This document shows, in pieces, positions 14,200-17,976 of a stretch of 17,976 nt of DNA. A model generated the notes under the pieces. The model worked only from the letters and a program-made list of their open reading frames with translations. It did not search any database and was not told the origin of the DNA. Source of the DNA: Lachnospiraceae bacterium (GTDB lineage Bacteria; Bacillota; Clostridia; Lachnospirales; Lachnospiraceae); contig SFEV01000052.1 in assembly GCA_004557975.1 (NCBI GenBank), positions 1 through 17,976 of the forward strand, read 5' to 3'. The position numbers and the translations under genes are program-made. How positions within the stretch are numbered: position 1 is the stretch's first letter; each line of letters begins with the position of its first letter.

Positions 14200-14985
14200 A
14201 TGGCAAAATTTGTTACAATTGGTGAAAGACTTTCCACAACTGCTCCGGCAGTAAACAAAGCTTTTACGGCGAGAGATCCGGAACCGATCCTCAAGAGAGC
14301 AAAACAGCAGCTGGATGCAGGTGCTGTATACCTTGATGTAAATATCGGACCGGCTGAGACAGATGGAGAGGATCTGATGAAGTGGGCAGTTCAGCTTCTT
14401 CAGAGCGAGTTCGACAATGTTCCGCTTGCACTCGATACATCCAACAAGAAGGCAATCGAGGCTGGTATTTCCGTATACAACCGCTCCAAAGGAAAACCGA
14501 TCGTAAACTCCGCTGACGCAGCAGGAAGAATCGAGTACGTTGACCTAGCTGCAGCAAACGATGCTATCGTTATCGCTCTCTGCAACGGCGAAGGAATCGC
14601 ACGTGACAACGACGAGCGTATGATGTATCTTCAGACTCTTCTGGAGAGAGGTATGGAGCACGGAATGGAAGAGACAGATCTGTGGTTTGACCCGCTGTTC
14701 CTCGTTGTTAAGGGAATGCAGGACAAGCAGATGGAAATCCTTGAGTTCATCAAGATGATTTCTGATATGGGTCTGAACTCCACAGGCGGACTTTCCAATA
14801 ACTCCAACGGTATGCCGAAGCACATCCGTCCGATTATGGACTCAGCTCTTGTAGCTATGTGTATGATGCAGGGCCTTACATCCGCTATTGTAAACCCGAA
14901 CGATCTGCGTCTGATGGAGACAATCAAGTCCTGTGATGTCTTCAAAAACAACACTCTGTATGCAGATTCTTATCTTGAGATCTGA
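14200..14985 (+). CDS. acsE: methyltetrahydrofolate:corrinoid iron-sulfur protein methyltransferase
   Basis: AcsE transfers the methyl group of 5-methyl-THF to Co(I) of the corrinoid iron-sulfur protein, joining the methyl and carbonyl branches. The 261-residue length nearly equals the 262 of Moorella AcsE. It is a pterin-binding TIM barrel. Visible landmarks are IGER (7-10), YLDVNIGPA (44-52), Asp79 in LALDTSN, Asn103 in IVNSADA, Asp164 in WFDPLF and Asn200 in GLSNNS. These match the pterin-binding Asp75, Asn96, Asp160 and catalytic Asn199 of Moorella. AAGGAG (14187-14192) precedes the ATG by seven bases. Hairpins stand in the gaps on both sides of the gene. Confidence 0.95.
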   Translation: MAKFVTIGERLSTTAPAVNKAFTARDPEPILKRAKQQLDAGAVYLDVNIGPAETDGEDLMKWAVQLLQSEFDNVPLALDTSNKKAIEAGISVYNRSKGKPIVNSADAAGRIEYVDLAAANDAIVIALCNGEGIARDNDERMMYLQTLLERGMEHGMEETDLWFDPLFLVVKGMQDKQMEILEFIKMISDMGLNSTGGLSNNSNGMPKHIRPIMDSALVAMCMMQGLTSAIVNPNDLRLMETIKSCDVFKNNTLYADSYLEI

Positions 14986-15018
14986 TATCCATATTTGATA
15001 ATCTAATATTGCGATTGG

Positions 15019-15051
15019 GATACCCGGAGGCACATCTTGTTTCCGGGTATC
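15019..15051 (+). other. hairpin A between acsE and acsV
   Basis: GATACCCGGA (15019-15028) and TCCGGGTATC (15042-15051) form a perfect 10-bp stem with a 13-nt loop. No T tract follows. The arm shares CGGGTATC with the hairpin at 11664-11692 in the acsB-acsD gap. Confidence 0.6.
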
Positions 15052-15076
15052 TGGTCAAGAGAGAGATTGTGACCAG
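15051..15076 (+). other. hairpin B between acsE and acsV
   Basis: CTGGTCA (15051-15057) and TGACCAG (15070-15076) form a 7-bp stem with a 12-nt loop, abutting hairpin A. They share base 15051. It ends just before the acsV Shine-Dalgarno (TAAGAGG, 15078-15084), so it could modulate acsV translation. Confidence 0.5.
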
Positions 15077-15091
15077 TTAAGAGGATAATAT

Positions 15092-17020
15092 ATGTATAAA
15101 GTGACTTTTAAGTTTGAGAACAGCGATGACATCGTTGTCTACGCTGGGCTCGGTGAGAACCTTCTTGAGGTAGCGAGAAAAACGAATGTAGCTATCGACG
15201 CACCATGCAGTGGAAATGCAGCTTGCGGAAAATGTAAAGTTAAGCTGGTGGGCGGTGAGCTGGAGTCTGCAAAGACACGGCATATCACAGACGAAGAGTA
15301 TGCACAGGGCTGGAGGTTGTCCTGTGTCAGCAAGATCATTGCAGATGTGGAAGTGCTCGTTCCGGATATCGCGTCTGCTTACCGCAGCCGTATGAAGGTT
15401 GCGGATTTGAGTTCTGCGGAGGAACTGCATATTTTTGAAAAGACGAAGGCGGATATTGCAGAGGCCGGAATCGAATTCAAAAATGACTTAGAAGTTATAT
15501 CTGTTGCGATGGAAGTACCGTCGCTTGATGATACGATGCCGGACAATGAACGGCTCGTATGGGCAATAGAAGCATTGTGCGGTGTTTCCAGGGTAAAAAT
15601 ACCGTTCTTTGTTCTGAAAAAACTGGCCGGGGTTTTGCGGAAAACCTCTTTCCAGGTGCAGTGTGTGATTCGCAGGGCGGAGGATAAGGTGGAAGTACTG
15701 GATGTGCTTCCGGCTTCTGAGGAGGCGAAGGTCTGCGGTCTTGCCGTTGATATCGGTACCACAACTGTCTCTGCGCTTATCATCAATATGATTGATGGAT
15801 CTATTCTTGCCAAGGCATCGTCAGGAAACGGACAGATCCGTTACGGGGCTGACGTCATCAACCGTATTATCGAGCAGCAGAAGGAAGGCGGTATAAAGAA
15901 GCTTCAGGATGCCGTCATCAAAGAGACGCTGAACCCGCTGATTCTGGAAATGTGCCGTTCTGCCGGGATTCATCCGCAGCAGGTTTACCGCATGTGTGTT
16001 GCGGGAAATACGACGATGAATCATCTGTTTGCAGGTGTGGATGCGGATCCGGTCCGCATGGAACCATTTATTCCGACTTTCTTTGAGACAGATTCCATTT
16101 ACGCACAGGATCTCGGCGTTGAAATATATCCACATGCGCGCATCATCATAGCCCCCAACATCGGAAGTTATGTGGGCGGTGATATCACTGCCGGAACGCT
16201 GGCCAGTGCGATCTGGAACCGTGAGGAGATGTCTCTGTTCATCGACCTTGGTACGAACGGAGAGCTTGTTTTTGGAAACGCTGAGTTTATGATGAGCTGT
16301 GCATGCTCGGCTGGCCCGGCATTCGAAGGCGGCGACATCAGCTGCGGCATGCGTGCGACTGACGGTGCAATCGAGGCGTGTACGATTGACAAGGAGACTA
16401 TGGAGCCCACATTTACGATCGTGGGTGATGAGGGTCAGAAGCCAGTGGGAATCTGCGGTTCCGGTATCATTGATATTATCAGTGAACTGTTCCGCTGCGG
16501 CATTATCAGCCCGAAAGGCAAGTTTATCCGTGAGGGAAAACGTGTGCGTCACGACCAGTACGGTATGGGAAGCTTTGTGCTGGCCTTTAAGGAGGATGCC
16601 GCTTCCGTCAAGGATATTGAGCTGACCGAGGTGGATATTGACAATTTTATCCGTGCAAAGGGTGCTATTTTCTCGGCTATCCGTGTGATGCTGCAGTCCC
16701 TTGATTTCGATGTGAGCATGATTGATCACGTTTACGTTGCCGGTGGAATCGGAAGTGGTATTAACATGAAGAATGCTGTCAATATCGGTATGTTCCCGGA
16801 TATTGAACTGGAAAAATTTACCTATATCGGCAATTCATCATTGTCAGGTGCCTACTCGATACTGTATTCGACGGAGGCGGAGGCAAAGGTTTCCGAACTG
16901 TCCCACAATATGACGTATCTGGAGCTCAGCAATGAGATCACATATATGGATGAGTTTGTGGCCAGCTGTTTCCTGCCGCACACGGATGCGACACTGTTTC
17001 CGTCGCTGGAAATGAAATAA
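15092..17020 (+). CDS. acsV: reductive activator of the corrinoid iron-sulfur protein (RACo/AcsV)
   Basis: RACo-type proteins use ATP to drive electrons uphill and reduce CFeSP that has fallen to inactive Co(II) back to Co(I). The 642-residue protein has an N-terminal plant-type [2Fe-2S] ferredoxin domain with Cys39, Cys45, Cys48 (CSGNAACGKC) and Cys78. A linker region (about 95-210) follows. The actin-like ATPase (ASKHA, DUF4445) domain has VDIGTTT (219-225), CVAGNTTMNHLF (302-313), DLGTNGE (385-391), the Cys-containing CACSAGPAFEGGD (403-415) and VAGGIGSG (549-556). Position right after acsE agrees with a role in CFeSP repair rather than with the related activators of other corrinoid methyltransferases. 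Start ATG has AAGAGG seven bases upstream, weaker than its neighbours. Confidence 0.93.
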   Translation: MYKVTFKFENSDDIVVYAGLGENLLEVARKTNVAIDAPCSGNAACGKCKVKLVGGELESAKTRHITDEEYAQGWRLSCVSKIIADVEVLVPDIASAYRSRMKVADLSSAEELHIFEKTKADIAEAGIEFKNDLEVISVAMEVPSLDDTMPDNERLVWAIEALCGVSRVKIPFFVLKKLAGVLRKTSFQVQCVIRRAEDKVEVLDVLPASEEAKVCGLAVDIGTTTVSALIINMIDGSILAKASSGNGQIRYGADVINRIIEQQKEGGIKKLQDAVIKETLNPLILEMCRSAGIHPQQVYRMCVAGNTTMNHLFAGVDADPVRMEPFIPTFFETDSIYAQDLGVEIYPHARIIIAPNIGSYVGGDITAGTLASAIWNREEMSLFIDLGTNGELVFGNAEFMMSCACSAGPAFEGGDISCGMRATDGAIEACTIDKETMEPTFTIVGDEGQKPVGICGSGIIDIISELFRCGIISPKGKFIREGKRVRHDQYGMGSFVLAFKEDAASVKDIELTEVDIDNFIRAKGAIFSAIRVMLQSLDFDVSMIDHVYVAGGIGSGINMKNAVNIGMFPDIELEKFTYIGNSSLSGAYSILYSTEAEAKVSELSHNMTYLELSNEITYMDEFVASCFLPHTDATLFPSLEMK

Positions 17021-17054
17021 AAGGAAACATATCAGAAAAGAAAAGGAGAACGGT

Positions 17055-17690
17055 ATGAATATTGAGTATGAGAAAGATAATAAGGAGCGTGTTCCTTTTG
17101 AACATTACAAAGAAGAGTATGTAAAGAAGGATCCGCAGGAGATCAGCATCCGTACCGGTTTTCCTTTTTCAGAAGAAAAACAGTGTTTTACAGTGAAATT
17201 TCTCGGAAAAGACTATGAAGTCGGTTTTCCGGAGTTTACGGTAAAATGCATACAGGAGGATTCCTCCTTTAGTCCGCTGTCAGAGATGACGGCAGCACAG
17301 ATTCTCGTGATCCGATTCCTGATTGAGGGATGCAGGGTCAGCGGGACGGGAAAGTTTCTTACGTACCGTGAGGTGCCGTGGGGCGAAGTTTATTACCGTC
17401 AGTTCAGCGGCAGATGCATGGCGCGGCTTGCGTTTTCCTACGGGAACCGCATCGAGACATTTCGCCAGGCGCTTGAGCGTATGGGGGCGAAGATGATCAA
17501 AGCCGGTGACGCAGGGTATGAGATTGAGCTGTTTGATGGATTTTCTATCCGTTTTCAGATCTGGAGCGGAGATGAGGAATTTCCTCCCTCCTCTCAGATT
17601 TTGTTCAGTGACAATTTCCCGGCTGCGTTTCATGCGGAAGATCTTGTGGTCGCATGCGACATCATCATCGGTACGATGAGAAAGATGTAG
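17055..17690 (+). CDS. DUF3786 domain-containing protein
   Basis: The 211-residue protein is recognisable as DUF3786 from the conserved stretches YREVPWGEVYYRQF (104-117), SGDEEFPPSSQILFSDN (171-187) and FHAEDLVVACDII (192-204). The family has no known reaction. It occurs near corrinoid-dependent methyltransferase and Wood-Ljungdahl genes in anaerobes. Here it lies 34 bp after acsV and 19 bp before fhs, inside the operon. There is no signal peptide, membrane segment or CxxC metal motif; its five Cys are scattered. A role in corrinoid protein activation or in one-carbon metabolism is a guess from context. AAGGAG precedes the ATG. Confidence 0.82.
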   Translation: MNIEYEKDNKERVPFEHYKEEYVKKDPQEISIRTGFPFSEEKQCFTVKFLGKDYEVGFPEFTVKCIQEDSSFSPLSEMTAAQILVIRFLIEGCRVSGTGKFLTYREVPWGEVYYRQFSGRCMARLAFSYGNRIETFRQALERMGAKMIKAGDAGYEIELFDGFSIRFQIWSGDEEFPPSSQILFSDNFPAAFHAEDLVVACDIIIGTMRKM

Positions 17691-17709
17691 AGAAAGGGGA
17701 TTTTTTACT

Positions 17710-17976
17710 ATGGGATTCAAATCAGACATTGAGATTGCACAGGAAACCGTGATGTCACCAATTACGGAGATCGCAGCAAAAGCCGGTATTGATCCGAAGT
17801 ATCTGGAGCAGTATGGAAATTACAAGGCAAAGATCGACTACAACCTTCTGAAAGAGACAGACAAGCCGGACGGAAAGCTGGTTCTCGTGACAGCTATCAA
17901 CCCGACACCGGCAGGAGAAGGAAAGACAACTACGACAGTAGGTCTTGCAGACGGTCTCCAGAAGCTTGGCAAGAAC
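17710..17976 (+). CDS. fhs: formate-tetrahydrofolate ligase, N-terminal part (runs off the window)
   Basis: Fhs uses ATP to join formate to tetrahydrofolate, giving 10-formyl-THF, the first THF step of the methyl branch. The first 89 codons are present with no stop; family members have about 556 residues. They contain the typical N-terminus (MGFKSDIEIAQ, SPITEIAAKAGI, EQYGNYKAKID) and the P-loop-like TPAGEGKTTTT at 66-76. AAAGGGGA stands nine bases before the ATG. The 19-bp gap to the DUF3786 gene implies co-transcription, so the operon continues beyond the window, perhaps with fchA, folD or metF, which are not seen here. Confidence 0.95.
   Translation, partial: MGFKSDIEIAQETVMSPITEIAAKAGIDPKYLEQYGNYKAKIDYNLLKETDKPDGKLVLVTAINPTPAGEGKTTTTVGLADGLQKLGKN

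Noticed and set aside
15821..16729. A 302-codon open frame on the minus strand inside acsV
   Set aside because: The acsV product has all its family motifs across this interval; the antisense frame shows no recognisable domain and is a typical shadow.
17697..17709. Run of six T (17701-17706) before fhs as a terminator
   Set aside because: There is no stem before it; it lies between the Shine-Dalgarno and the fhs start.

Overview
The window reads as chromosomal DNA of a low-to-mid GC, Gram-positive anaerobe of the class Clostridia, most likely a Lachnospiraceae (Blautia-type) acetogen. The reasons are the strong AGGAGG-type ribosome binding sites, the all-forward gene order, the der-plsY-gpsA housekeeping block typical of Firmicutes, and a nearly complete carbonyl branch of the Wood-Ljungdahl (reductive acetyl-CoA) pathway. 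The species assignment is inference; no rRNA or other taxonomic marker is present.

Region 1 (1-4745) is housekeeping. A sigma-A-like promoter (110-138) precedes a PDZ/radical-SAM-like/DUF512 protein, then der (ribosome-assembly GTPase), plsY (acyl-phosphate glycerol-3-phosphate acyltransferase) and gpsA (glycerol-3-phosphate dehydrogenase). plsY and gpsA are consecutive steps in phospholipid synthesis. A perfect 14-bp stem followed by a T-run (4697-4743) closes the block.

Region 2 (4786-5807) starts with a very good extended -10 promoter (4786-4814). It drives a nickel-handling module: a small protein with a His/Cys-rich N-terminus, a CooT-type nickel-binding protein whose start must be moved so that Cys is residue 2, and about 280 bp holding a doubtful Cys/His-containing ORF.

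Region 3 (5808-14985) is the CODH/ACS core in the order cooC, acsA, cooC, acsB, acsD, acsC, acsE. That is a CxC-containing maturation ATPase, Ni-CO dehydrogenase, a second such ATPase, acetyl-CoA synthase, the small and large subunits of the corrinoid iron-sulfur protein (CFeSP), and the methyl-THF:CFeSP methyltransferase. The metal ligands of the A-cluster of AcsB and of the B-, C- and D-clusters of CODH can be read from the translations. Several gaps hold strong hairpins without U-tracts. The acsB-acsD spacer has five hairpins in a row.

Region 4 (14986-17976) holds acsV (the RACo-type reductive activator of CFeSP), a DUF3786 protein of unknown function, and the first 89 codons of fhs (formate-tetrahydrofolate ligase), which runs off the window.

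How they work together: Fhs starts the methyl branch from formate. AcsE passes the methyl group from methyl-THF to the Co(I) of AcsC/AcsD. AcsV rescues CFeSP oxidised to Co(II). AcsA makes CO from CO2. AcsB joins methyl, CO and CoA. The His-rich protein, CooT and the two CooC ATPases would supply nickel to AcsA and AcsB. No mobile element, CRISPR array, tRNA or rRNA was seen, and no gene on the minus strand is convincing.
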